The notes under the pieces: model-generated
Database searches by the model: none
Told to the model about the DNA's origin: nothing
Seen by the model: only the letters and a program-made list of their open reading frames with translations
Assembly: GCA_002404195.1 (NCBI GenBank)
Contig: DHJF01000046.1
Span: forward strand, 5,867 to 27,285
Direction of reading: 5' to 3'
Length of the DNA stretch: 21,419 nt
DNA from: Candidatus Saccharibacteria bacterium UBA4727
GTDB lineage: Bacteria > Patescibacteriota > Saccharimonadia > Saccharimonadales > Saccharimonadaceae
Shown here: positions 13,845 through 21,120 of the stretch, in pieces
How positions within the stretch are numbered: the first letter of the stretch is position 1
Layout of the letters: each line of letters begins with the position of its first letter
Translations under genes and position numbers: made by a program

Positions 13845-14357
13845 CTAGATGTTCGCGGCAGGCGGAACGAAGGGCACCTCTGTAGCACTGCTCGGGGCGG
13901 TCCCAGTAGCCGAAGGTGTGCCTGGAGTATTCCAGCGTGATTGATCAAACGCCAGCCAAATATACCAAACGAGTGGCAGAAAAATCGCCAAAAGGACAAA
14001 TGCGCCAGACTTGCCAAGTTTTAGGCCAATGTTGTACATGGCGATGTAAAGAAATACGAGGGCGACAATGTTCACCACAGGAACGAACAGGAGTACCGTC
14101 CACCAGCCCGCTTGACCGCCAAGTTCGAGTGTTACCCAGGTACTGTAAACGGGCACCCACCCTTTCCAACTAGCGACGCCAGCTTTTTTGAAGATGCGGC
14201 TCAAAAAGAAGGCAACAAGTACGTAGGCAATAAGGCTAGCGATGATGCAAAAAAGTGCGAGCGTCACCATAAAGGCAGCGACCGCTGTTTGGTCGACGTT
14301 TGTTGACGAGTACGAATAATTGTAGCCTGTTGTTGCAAGTAGAGATAGTAAGCTCAC
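13845..14357 (-). CDS. DUF5684-like small membrane protein
   Basis: 170 aa with about four TM helices. An initial Ser/Tyr/Thr-rich segment is followed by TM 1 (about 30-53). FKKAGVASWKGWVPVYSTW (about 57-75) is the characteristic block of DUF5684 (basic loop, xxGxxxWKxxxPxYxxW), then GGQAGWWTVLLFVPVVNIVA and LGKSGAFVLLAIFLPLVWYIWLAF. A Pro/Thr/Ser-rich cytoplasmic or exposed tail of about 35 residues follows. The start is a GTG at 14357 preceded by GGAGG with 7 nt spacing; TAATACTAT upstream may be its -10. Function unknown; it is 62 bp from divergent folD. Confidence 0.75.
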   Translation of the reverse strand: MSLLSLLATTGYNYSYSSTNVDQTAVAAFMVTLALFCIIASLIAYVLVAFFLSRIFKKAGVASWKGWVPVYSTWVTLELGGQAGWWTVLLFVPVVNIVALVFLYIAMYNIGLKLGKSGAFVLLAIFLPLVWYIWLAFDQSRWNTPGTPSATGTAPSSATEVPFVPPAANI

Positions 14358-14381
14358 TGTGCGCCCTCCATAGTATTATCT

Positions 14382-14411
14382 TTGTTCGTAGTGTAGCACA
14401 GATGATAGAAT
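14382..14411 (+). promoter_or_regulatory. folD promoter
   Basis: TTGTTC (14382-14387), 18 nt, TAGAAT (14406-14411) with a TGA element directly upstream. The hexamer ends 8 nt before the ATG at 14420, so a leaderless mRNA is expected. Confidence 0.6.
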
Positions 14412-14419
14412 GGAATGAG

Positions 14420-15229
14420 ATGACACGATTACTCAATGGTTCAGAATTAGCAAGTTACGTCGAGGAGCGCCAGGCGAGACAAGTACGCGCCCTACGCCAG
14501 GCGGAACATATCTTCCCGAAACTAGTGATTATTAAAAGTAGGGCCGCCTCGCCGGTGATCGACGCCTATATCCGAATGAAACGAGCCTACGGCGACGATA
14601 TTTTGATTGAAACGGCGGTCGAAACGCTCGATGAGGCCGATATGCCGGCGGCAATTGAGCGCCTGAACGCCGACCCGGCCGTCCATGGTATTATTGTGCA
14701 GCTTCCGCTCGATACCCCTGAAAAAACTGATGCAATTGTCGGCTTGATTGCGCCCGCCAAGGACGTTGACGGTTTGGCTAGCAGCGAAATGTTTGATAGT
14801 GCCACAGCCACAGCCATTAACTGGCTACTTGTCGGTTATAATGTCGACTTAAAAGGCAAAAAGATTGTGTTGGTTGGTAACGGCCGTCTGGTCGGCGCAC
14901 CGCTGGCACGCATGTGGCAAAAAAGTGGTTTTTCGGTGAAAGTTCTCGACGATACGACCGAAAATTTGCAGGCTGAACTGCGCGACGCTGAAGTAATTGT
15001 CTCTGCGACTGGGGTCCCGCATCTTTTGACGAGTGATATGATTCCGATTGGTGCGGTTGTGGTTGACGCCGGCACGGCCAGCGAAAACGGGGTTATCAAG
15101 GGCGATGTCACGCCTGATGTGCGGCAGCGGAGCGATGTCACAATTACGCCAGAAAAAGGTGGTGTCGGTCCCTTAACGATTGCCGCTCTTTTTGACCACG
15201 TGATTCAAGCGGCCAGCAGAAAACTATAG
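14420..15229 (+). CDS. folD: Methylene-THF dehydrogenase/methenyl-THF cyclohydrolase (FolD), divergent
   Basis: 269 aa, slightly shorter than typical FolD (about 285). It oxidises 5,10-methylene-THF with NADP and hydrolyses methenyl-THF in the cytoplasm, linking to GlyA. The YxxxK pair is present (Tyr50, Lys54 in YIRMKR), as are IIVQLPL (91-97, Gln94), KDVDG (114-118), a Rossmann motif GNGRLVGAPLA and GDVTPDV. Two family motifs are altered: the PCTP block before the linker reads DSATATAINWLL, and TPVPGGVGPMT reads TPEKGGVGPLT. The lysine suggests activity is kept. The ATG at 14420 is chosen from the promoter; the longer open frame from 14300 is not FolD-like. Its TAG lies in a CTATAG palindrome that also gives the stop of the convergent regulator gene. 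Confidence 0.93.
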   Translation: MTRLLNGSELASYVEERQARQVRALRQAEHIFPKLVIIKSRAASPVIDAYIRMKRAYGDDILIETAVETLDEADMPAAIERLNADPAVHGIIVQLPLDTPEKTDAIVGLIAPAKDVDGLASSEMFDSATATAINWLLVGYNVDLKGKKIVLVGNGRLVGAPLARMWQKSGFSVKVLDDTTENLQAELRDAEVIVSATGVPHLLTSDMIPIGAVVVDAGTASENGVIKGDVTPDVRQRSDVTITPEKGGVGPLTIAALFDHVIQAASRKL

Positions 15230-15592
15230 ATTAAGCGCTTCTTTGACACGAGCGACCACTTGGCGCGGTGTCAGTTCGGCCTTGACGATATAGCTGTGAA
15301 TCCCCAGACGACGGAGCGTCTTGGGAGCTTCTTCTTCACCGAGGTTGGTGAGAATAATAACCGGGATAGTTTTGCCCCATTCATGCGTGCGAATTTCGCC
15401 TAGTGCCTCAGCGCCGCCCATGTGGGGCATCTGGAGGTCCATCAAAATAATATCAGGGGTAAACGACTCGACGAGTGCAACGCCACGCTTACCATTATCG
15501 GCAAGCTGTACGTCAAAGCCGTCTGCTTCGAACTTCATGCGGTACATTTGGCTAATAACTGGGTCGTCTTCGATGATAGCAATCTTGGTCAT
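15224..15592 (-). CDS. Single-domain CheY-like response regulator
   Basis: 122 aa, just a receiver domain. Acidic pocket Glu8-Asp9-Asp10, phospho-acceptor Asp52 (DIILMDLQMP), Thr82 (VIILTNLG) and Lys104 (SYIVKAE) are all present, so it should accept phosphate. There is no output domain, so it would act by protein contact, as CheY or Spo0F do, possibly on type IV pilus motors (inference). A longer frame to 15667 exists, but TGC-TACAAT ends 6 nt before the ATG at 15592, which fixes a leaderless start. It is divergent from the acyltransferase-like gene and close to the histidine kinase at 16938, a possible partner. It overlaps folD by 6 nt. Confidence 0.93.
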   Translation of the reverse strand: MTKIAIIEDDPVISQMYRMKFEADGFDVQLADNGKRGVALVESFTPDIILMDLQMPHMGGAEALGEIRTHEWGKTIPVIILTNLGEEEAPKTLRRLGIHSYIVKAELTPRQVVARVKEALNL

Positions 15593-15598
15593 GTCCCA

Positions 15599-15607
15599 AT
15601 TGTAGCA
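15599..15607 (-). promoter_or_regulatory. Extended -10 promoter of the response-regulator gene
   Basis: TGC-TACAAT on the minus strand, hexamer 15599-15604, 6 nt before the ATG. Confidence 0.65.
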
Positions 15608-15632
15608 CAGCAATACTGTCGGGATTATGAAA

Positions 15633-15641
15633 TGATATGAT
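15633..15641 (+). promoter_or_regulatory. Extended -10 promoter of the acyltransferase-like gene
   Basis: TGA-TATGAT, hexamer 15636-15641, 12 nt before the ATG at 15654. The leader would be about 5 nt, too short for a Shine-Dalgarno. It is divergent from the regulator's promoter, with the hexamers 31 bp apart. Confidence 0.5.
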
Positions 15642-15653
15642 ACAGTAACACCT

Positions 15654-16883
15654 ATGAATGAATACATAGAGACATCGTCGTTGCCTCATTATTCCTCCGT
15701 GGATGAGACCGATGACGCCCCTAGTCTTACCCTGCCATCCGAAATTATGAGTTCGTCCGACCCGACGTATGGATCGAGGGTCCGTCGAATTGCTCAAGCA
15801 ATACATACTGAAGTGTATCTAGCGAATAGGTTTATTTCAGAAGATCAACTTGATCCTGAAGGCGTTTTTATTGATGAATACAGTAGTCGCTCGGACTACG
15901 TGGTATCTGAAAAGGACAATCGTCGTTCGGCTTGTCGTTATATTCACGCCAGCAAAAAGGGTGGTATCCTTTCACTGCCAACGGCGCAACATTTTTCAGT
16001 TAATCCACAGATTATCAAAGAAGCAGCAGGTATTCATCGGCTATCTGATTTAAAACCTCGTGAAGTGATCGAAGTCTCTGGCTTGGCATCGGTACGCCTT
16101 GATGGTGAGACGGAGTATTCTAGCCAGTCAAGTAAACTCGACGCAACGCGACTGTTATACGCGTCAATTCTCCGCCATTCGCTTGATGGAGGACACAAGC
16201 TTTGGCTACTTAACACAGACAAGTATTTATTGCGTTCACTCGAGCTGTTGATTGGCAAGGAGCAGATTCATCGACTAGGCGAAGAAGCTGAGTATATGGG
16301 TCCTCCAACAATTCCCGTAGCTATTAATCCTCAAGATGTGGTAAGGGCGGCGTTTGCTGATACGACAAATTTTGGTGTCATGAAACAGCAGTATCTTCGC
16401 GAGGAGTTACCAGGGGTAAGTACGAAGTACCTCTCAAACGAGACAAAAGCGGTACTCATAGAGAATAACATTGAACTCAATGAAGAGAGCAAGATGAAAC
16501 GGTTGCTGACAAATCGTCGAGTGCTTGCCTATACTGCAATTATTGGTTATTCATCATTGCGGGCATTACCCACGGCAGGAGTAGAAGAATTTCATGGGAG
16601 CGTGCCACTCCTATGGGGGATAGATGTAGGCACGGCCGTTCCGTATACTTGGGGCTTAATTGAGACAGTTGCCGCAAAAAAGATATCTCGTCGTGTTGCT
16701 GGCGGTGCGGTCGCGGCTGGTAGCTTTGTTGCGCCGTATGCCTATTTTTGGGCTGAGGGACAGGACTATCCCCCCTACATTAATGCGATTGCCGGGGGAC
16801 TTATCGGCCTTGCGACGACACTAGAAATCTCAAAAGTACGAAGAGATACCAAAATCGCCCGTTCCCTCCAAGCGACGCCCTAG
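15654..16883 (+). CDS. LuxI/GNAT-like N-acyltransferase domain fused to a C-terminal membrane domain
   Basis: 409 aa. Residues about 44-235 resemble the GNAT-fold group of acyl-homoserine-lactone synthases and PEP-CTERM-associated acyltransferases. They show an N-terminal helix (IAQAIHTEVYLANRF) followed by FIDEYSSRSDYVV, ILSLPTAQHF (LPL-like), EVIEVSGLASV (138-147; EISRLxV position), LLYASILRHSLDGGHKLWLL, and GEEAEYMGPPTIPVAINPQ (209-227; GxxxxxGxxxPxxI position). In AHL synthases the EISR Arg is conserved; here it is Gly, so the reaction may differ. Residues about 284-392 contain four hydrophobic segments, so the protein is membrane-anchored. The acceptor is unknown. Assignment rests on motif order, not a search. 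It stands between a CheY-like regulator and a histidine kinase. Confidence 0.6.
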   Translation: MNEYIETSSLPHYSSVDETDDAPSLTLPSEIMSSSDPTYGSRVRRIAQAIHTEVYLANRFISEDQLDPEGVFIDEYSSRSDYVVSEKDNRRSACRYIHASKKGGILSLPTAQHFSVNPQIIKEAAGIHRLSDLKPREVIEVSGLASVRLDGETEYSSQSSKLDATRLLYASILRHSLDGGHKLWLLNTDKYLLRSLELLIGKEQIHRLGEEAEYMGPPTIPVAINPQDVVRAAFADTTNFGVMKQQYLREELPGVSTKYLSNETKAVLIENNIELNEESKMKRLLTNRRVLAYTAIIGYSSLRALPTAGVEEFHGSVPLLWGIDVGTAVPYTWGLIETVAAKKISRRVAGGAVAAGSFVAPYAYFWAEGQDYPPYINAIAGGLIGLATTLEISKVRRDTKIARSLQATP

Positions 16884-16922
16884 CACGACGCGTAATTCGT
16901 CGCATTATTTCTCTTGGTTAGC

Positions 16923-16931
16923 TGTTATACT
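16923..16931 (+). promoter_or_regulatory. Extended -10 promoter of the histidine kinase gene
   Basis: TGT-TATACT, hexamer 16926-16931. An ATG abuts the hexamer (16932) and a second in-frame ATG follows at 16938, 6 nt downstream. The second is the likely leaderless start. Confidence 0.65.
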
Positions 16932-16937
16932 ATGCTT

Positions 16938-19145
16938 ATGCTATACGAGCTTCCGCTTCTCGTTATCACTAATGTTGTTGCTATTGTCATGGCACTTATT
17001 ATTATCTTTGCACGCTCTGTTCAGCGCTCGCAGCGTGCTAGTCTCGTCGTAACGATTATCAGTCTTCTTATATGGCAAGATATAATTTTTATCGCAGACC
17101 ATGCGACGCGGCAGCTGCTACTCCTTAATACACTACTTTTTATTTGGCCAACGGTGGCGATTATCAGTTTCTATATCTTTCTCCGTGTCTTTAATTCAAA
17201 ACAAGAATTAAAAAACGAGCATCGAAAAGCAAGGCAGTACCTCATAGCGACGTTTGTTGGTGGTGTTGCGTTGCAGCTAGGTGCGGTTGCATCGAGCAAG
17301 ATTTTTAATGCAGTCACGCTTAATATGAATGGCGTGTACGATTTTGAGAGAGGGTACGCCTATTCTATTTATATTGTTGGCCTGAGCATCACGCTTATTG
17401 GCGTGGCGGTTCGTTTGATTATGACTATAGCAACCACACGTAAGAATACAAAAGAGCGTCAAGCGCTGAAGGGAGTGCTTTATACGGTGTGCCTTGCGAG
17501 TGTGTGTGGGCTTTGGTTCAATGCTTTTATTCCAGCGGTGACAGGCAGTCAATACTTCATTGGGCTTGGTGTTGCGACGGTTGATATTTTTGCGATTGGT
17601 TTTACGCTGAGTGTTGTCAGCGGTCGCTTACTTGATATTAAACTGTACGCAATTCGAAGTGTTGCGTACGTGCTTGCACTCGCTACTCTTGCTGCACTAT
17701 ACACTACTCTTGCATATGTGGTGTCGCGATGGCTGGAAGGATCAGCGGTCACATTCGCTGACCAGTCGACGCTCAATATGATCCTTGCCTTGCTTTTAGC
17801 GCTCGCATTCCAACCGGCAAAACATTTTTTTGATAAGCTAACGGGCCGCGTTTTCTATCGTGACAACTACAATACCGACGATTTTTTTGCACGCATTAAT
17901 AGGGAATTGAATACAACGACGGATTTGCGCAGTTTATTGCAACGGGCAGCCACGGAAATTGGTGAAACGGTCAAGGCTGAGCAGAGCTTCTTTTTTGTTC
18001 GCTACGGTGAGGGGCGATTTATGATGGCGGGTACCAAGCAGCATCATCGCCTGCCGCTGAGTGAAATGGCGCGGCTCGATGGCTATGTGAGCGAGTCGAA
18101 ACATCAGGTTATCGTTGCGGATATGCTGAGCGAAGCGGACCCACTAGCGCAGATATTAAGCAAACATAACCTAGGGGTTACTCTACCGTTGAAAATGAGT
18201 GACGGCTCTGTCGGCTATCTTTTCCTCGGTACGCCGCTCAGCCGCAGCTACACACGGCGCGATATTCGCCTGCTTGAGACAATCGCCGACGAGTTGGTGA
18301 TTGCGATTCAAAACGCCCTGTCTATTCAGGATGTCGAAGAAATTAACCTGACGCTACAGCAACGTATCGAAGACGCCACCAAAGAGCTCCGCCGTTCGAA
18401 CGCCCAGCTTCAGCGGCTCGATACCGCCAAAGACGAGTTTATCAGCATGGCCTCGCATCAGTTACGGACACCGCTGACGAGTGTGAAAGGCTATATTAGC
18501 ATGGTGCTTGAAGGTGATGCTGGTAAGATTACTGACATGCAACACAAATTGCTGTCCGAGGCCTTCGTCAGCAGTGAGCGCATGGTGCACCTCATCAGCG
18601 ACTTCTTGAACGTGTCGCGCCTGCAGACAGGCAAGTTTATGCTGGAGCAACACGAGGTGGACCTGGCCAAGGTGACCGCCCAAGAAGTTGACGGATTGCA
18701 AACCATCGCCAAATCGCATGATCTCAAGCTGAAGTTTCGAGCCGGCGCGCGGCTGCCTATTTTGTACATCGACGAAAGTAAAATTCGCCAAGTGATTATG
18801 AATTTTGTCGACAACGCGATTTACTATTCGCGCGAATTTACGACAATTACCATCTCTCTGAACGTTGATGCCGGCGACATACTCCTCCAGGTGCACGATA
18901 CCGGAATTGGCGTACCCGCAGCCGAGCAACTCCATCTCTTTACGAAGTTCTTCCGCGCTACCAACGCTCGCAAGCAGCGCCCAGACGGCACGGGTGTCGG
19001 GCTATTTTTGGCCAAGAAGGTGATTGTCGCTCATGGCGGCAGTATGGTGTTTCATTCGGTTGAGGGTGAAGGCAGTACGTTCGGGTTTCGACTACCGATC
19101 AAGAAATTGCAATCAGCTCCCGCTCACCAAGCGGATGACCTGTAA
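16938..19145 (+). CDS. Membrane GAF histidine kinase
   Basis: 735 aa from ATG 16938. The first about 300 residues carry eight or so TM helices, followed by a juxtamembrane helix (FDKLTGRVFYRDNYNTDDFF). A GAF-like domain (about 325-465) and a coiled coil (VEEINLTLQQRIEDATKEL) come next. HisKA has the H-box FISMASHQLRTP with phosphorylatable His507, and HATPase_c has the N-box NFVDNAIYYS (Asn626), DTGIGVP and GTGVGLFLAK. The catalytic set is complete. The nearby CheY-like protein may be its partner, although the two are divergently arranged with one gene between. An earlier TTG (16914) is open but lies upstream of the -10 box. The 3' end overlaps the convergent small gene by 33 nt. The signal sensed is unknown. 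Confidence 0.93.
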   Translation: MLYELPLLVITNVVAIVMALIIIFARSVQRSQRASLVVTIISLLIWQDIIFIADHATRQLLLLNTLLFIWPTVAIISFYIFLRVFNSKQELKNEHRKARQYLIATFVGGVALQLGAVASSKIFNAVTLNMNGVYDFERGYAYSIYIVGLSITLIGVAVRLIMTIATTRKNTKERQALKGVLYTVCLASVCGLWFNAFIPAVTGSQYFIGLGVATVDIFAIGFTLSVVSGRLLDIKLYAIRSVAYVLALATLAALYTTLAYVVSRWLEGSAVTFADQSTLNMILALLLALAFQPAKHFFDKLTGRVFYRDNYNTDDFFARINRELNTTTDLRSLLQRAATEIGETVKAEQSFFFVRYGEGRFMMAGTKQHHRLPLSEMARLDGYVSESKHQVIVADMLSEADPLAQILSKHNLGVTLPLKMSDGSVGYLFLGTPLSRSYTRRDIRLLETIADELVIAIQNALSIQDVEEINLTLQQRIEDATKELRRSNAQLQRLDTAKDEFISMASHQLRTPLTSVKGYISMVLEGDAGKITDMQHKLLSEAFVSSERMVHLISDFLNVSRLQTGKFMLEQHEVDLAKVTAQEVDGLQTIAKSHDLKLKFRAGARLPILYIDESKIRQVIMNFVDNAIYYSREFTTITISLNVDAGDILLQVHDTGIGVPAAEQLHLFTKFFRATNARKQRPDGTGVGLFLAKKVIVAHGGSMVFHSVEGEGSTFGFRLPIKKLQSAPAHQADDL

Positions 19146-19334
19146 GATAATAATCACCAGAGCGATAACCACAAGACTAGCGATAATGATTGGCCGCGCA
19201 ACGCGCTTTTTCTCAAACCACCATTGGCCGATTTTACTACGGTTGGCCGCGGCGACGCGCGTGACGATTGGTTGAGTGATAACCGCGTCTTTACCGCGGT
19301 ATACTTTGTTGCGTTTTTTCTTTACTTTTGCCAT
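19113..19334 (-). CDS. Small basic single-TM protein, unknown
   Basis: 73 aa from ATG 19334. The N-terminal half is strongly basic (MAKVKKKRNKVYRGKDA, then NRSKIGQWWFEKKRVARP), followed by one hydrophobic helix (PIIIASLVVIALVIIILQVI) and a short tail. The size and layout recall SecE or a small ribosome/translocon-associated membrane protein, but SecE's WP motif is absent, so no name is given. TGG-TATACT (hexamer 19345-19350) ends 10 nt before the ATG, leaving a leader of about 3 nt. It is convergent with the histidine kinase (33-nt overlap) and follows the LPXTG gene's terminator. Confidence 0.7.
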   Translation of the reverse strand: MAKVKKKRNKVYRGKDAVITQPIVTRVAAANRSKIGQWWFEKKRVARPIIIASLVVIALVIIILQVIRLVSGS

Positions 19335-19344
19335 AGATACCCTT

Positions 19345-19353
19345 AGTATACCA
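19345..19353 (-). promoter_or_regulatory. Extended -10 promoter of the small TM protein gene
   Basis: TGG-TATACT on the minus strand. Its TG element directly abuts the T6 tail of the upstream terminator. Confidence 0.6.
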
Positions 19354-19386
19354 AAAAACCACCCCGGCCGAAAGGCGAGGGTGGTT
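19353..19386 (-). terminator. Terminator of the LPXTG surface-protein gene
   Basis: AACCACCC (19357-19364) pairs with GGGTGGTT (19379-19386), with an inner GCC/GGC pairing. On the minus strand the loop is TTTC and a T6 run (19353-19358) follows. Confidence 0.85.
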
Positions 19387-19397
19387 CTATGTGGTGA

Positions 19398-19413
19398 AAC
19401 TGACATATCAGTT
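19398..19413. repeat. Small inverted repeat after the LPXTG gene
   Basis: AACTGA-CATA-TCAGTT is a perfect 6-bp repeat between the stop at 19439 and the terminator. Possibly part of the 3' end structure. Confidence 0.4.
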
Positions 19414-19438
19414 AAAGGGGTGAGCGGTCAGTCTCTTA

Positions 19439-20776
19439 TTAGCCAAGTGTTTTGCGGCTAGCTACGTAGTAACTAATAGCTGCAATCAGTGAGCCGGCAC
19501 CAACGAGGGTAAGGATATTATCACTTGCGCCCGTGTGTGGTAACTCAGTAACAGGTGGTGTCGTCGTACAGTCGTTAAGGTTCTTTGAGTACTTTGCGCT
19601 GTTAAAATCAGATTTGTTAATCGTGATGATCTTGTTCGTTGCAAGTTCACAGACCTGGATGGTCACTGGTGGGGTACAGGTTCGGCTTGTCGATACATCG
19701 GCAGTATCTTTCTTATTACCGTTGTCGGTTTCAGCAACTATCGTATTGGTAAACGTACTTACTTGGTTACAGGTGAGTGCTGATTCGGCAGGTACGGTCG
19801 CAGAGAAACGGATATATGCGTTTGCCCCTGGATTGTAATTGCCGATGTTGATGCCACCTTTTGTGACATTGTCGGATACGGTTTTACCATTTGGATTCGC
19901 AGCGTTAACGAGCAATGTGCTGCCAGCAACGTAGCTGAGGCCAGTTGGTAGTGTATCGTTCAAGATAACGTTATTTTGAGTTGTTGTACCGGTGTTGGTA
20001 TAAGCAATCTTATACTCAACAGTTTTGCCTGGTTTTACGTCAATCGACTTCTTCCAGTCGGCAGTACCTTGTTCACGAACTTGCTTGGTGACGGTGAAGT
20101 TTGGCTGAGCGGCAACGAACTTAAATGTTACATAGCCAGCGTAGTTGTTACAGCCGGGAACAACACCATCAAGCTTGTCGTAGCCGAGTGGCACGCCACT
20201 AGTAATGATATTGTCTGACAGGGCTGAGCCATTACTCGCACCACCGTTATAGATGTGAGCAGAATTAGCAACGTAACGGAGAGCAACAGGACTGCCGTTA
20301 GCGCTTGTCATAGTGACGTCGGCGTATACTTCTGATGGTGATGCATTCGCAGCACCAACATACGCAGTTGCTTTTGTGTTGCCTGTGACAGTCGCAGGGA
20401 GGGCGCTACGCATGTAGGCGCCAGTTGCAACGCCACGGTAACCATGGGCGGCATCATTTAAGTTTGAGGCTGCGTTATTGTGGTAGTAGACATACATTTC
20501 ATATGTTTTACCGGCCACAAGCGAAGCACTCGTGCTATAGCTGCTGTTTGGTGCGTCGGCTTCTTTAATTTGAACGAATTGTCGTTCGTCGCCATAGGCT
20601 GGGTTATTAGTAATGCTGTTAAATACAACATGATCAGCAGGCTGTTCAATTGTATACGTGGTACGGCTAGGGCCCCAGGCAAACAAAGCTGCCGGAACAA
20701 TAACTGCTGCAGCAATCATCAGAATAGATGCACTGAGCTTTGGTACACGCGTAAGAGCGGCAAATAGTTTTTTCAT
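19439..20776 (-). CDS. LPXTG-anchored surface protein with a DUF11 domain
   Basis: 445 aa. The signal peptide is MKKLFAALTRVPKLSASILM... with a hydrophobic core to about residue 33 (cleavage near LFAWG). A large N-terminal domain (about 40-235) is unassigned. Residues about 238-355 match the DUF11/conserved-repeat domain (FTVTKQV...VEYKIAYTNTGTTTQNNVILNDTLPTG). A sortase signal ends the protein: LPHTG at 412-416, a hydrophobic helix, and a basic tail SRKTLG. The protein should be linked to the cell wall by a class A/E-type sortase not in this window, which implies a Gram-positive-like envelope. ATG 20776 is preferred over the upstream in-frame ATG because GGGAGGAGA lies before it. Promoter TTTACA-17-TATAAT (20835-20863). 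Host-contact role is inferred. Confidence 0.93.
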   Translation of the reverse strand: MKKLFAALTRVPKLSASILMIAAAVIVPAALFAWGPSRTTYTIEQPADHVVFNSITNNPAYGDERQFVQIKEADAPNSSYSTSASLVAGKTYEMYVYYHNNAASNLNDAAHGYRGVATGAYMRSALPATVTGNTKATAYVGAANASPSEVYADVTMTSANGSPVALRYVANSAHIYNGGASNGSALSDNIITSGVPLGYDKLDGVVPGCNNYAGYVTFKFVAAQPNFTVTKQVREQGTADWKKSIDVKPGKTVEYKIAYTNTGTTTQNNVILNDTLPTGLSYVAGSTLLVNAANPNGKTVSDNVTKGGINIGNYNPGANAYIRFSATVPAESALTCNQVSTFTNTIVAETDNGNKKDTADVSTSRTCTPPVTIQVCELATNKIITINKSDFNSAKYSKNLNDCTTTPPVTELPHTGASDNILTLVGAGSLIAAISYYVASRKTLG

Positions 20777-20834
20777 CTCGCATTCTCCTCCCTTGGTACG
20801 CTCCACGCGTCAAGGATTTATTGGATCTTTTTAC

Positions 20835-20863
20835 ATTATAGCATATTATTTACAAAATGTAAA
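20835..20863 (-). promoter_or_regulatory. Consensus sigma70-type promoter of the surface protein, with an inverted repeat on the -35
   Basis: TTTACA (20858-20863), 17 nt, TATAAT (20835-20840) with a TGC element on the minus strand, the best promoter in the window. ATTTACA-AAA-TGTAAAT (20848-20864) is a perfect 7-bp inverted repeat covering the -35, a candidate repressor site. The leader would be about 50 nt. Confidence 0.85.
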
Positions 20864-20965
20864 TAGTTATGCTTATTATCTTAATTTCACATGTGCTTGT
20901 CATAGATTGTTAATGTATACACATCGGACAAATCAGATTATTACAGAATAGGTAGGTGTGATTCA

Positions 20966-21120
20966 CGAGTGTTGCGGAGTTAAACTCACACAACACTCGA
21001 GGTATCGCACATAAACCGGGGTAAGCGCTCACCTGAATAAACAGGCGGTAAGTCACAAAGTGACGGGTGCGATCTATCGCACAGCTCCCCCGATCCATAT
21101 GTCGAGGCAAACGCGGGAAG
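20966..21120 (+). ncRNA. Candidate structured RNA (riboswitch-like, family not identified)
   Basis: Stems readable by eye: a 9-bp hairpin CGAGTGTTG/CAACACTCG (20966-20999), then a five-pair stem CGGGG (21017-21021) with CCCCG (21088-21092) closing three successive hairpins (CCTG/CAGG, GTCAC/GTGAC, GTGCGAT/ATCGCAC at 21067-21082). A second ATCGCAC (21004-21010) can pair with the same GTGCGAT, giving a switchable alternative. Unpaired bases on the plus strand are A-rich (AATAAA, AAA, ATAAA, GGTAAG), which favours plus-strand RNA. CCGGGGTAA and GCACAGCT loosely recall conserved parts of ydaO-type (c-di-AMP) riboswitches, but I cannot confirm that. A plus-strand RNA would run antisense into the next gene. 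Confidence 0.4.

Noticed and set aside
18462..18935. 157-aa minus-strand frame inside the histidine kinase
   Set aside because: Antisense to the HisKA/HATPase region, whose motifs are intact.
19113..19334. Naming the small basic TM protein SecE
   Set aside because: Size and topology fit, but the conserved WP-containing amphipathic segment of SecE is missing.
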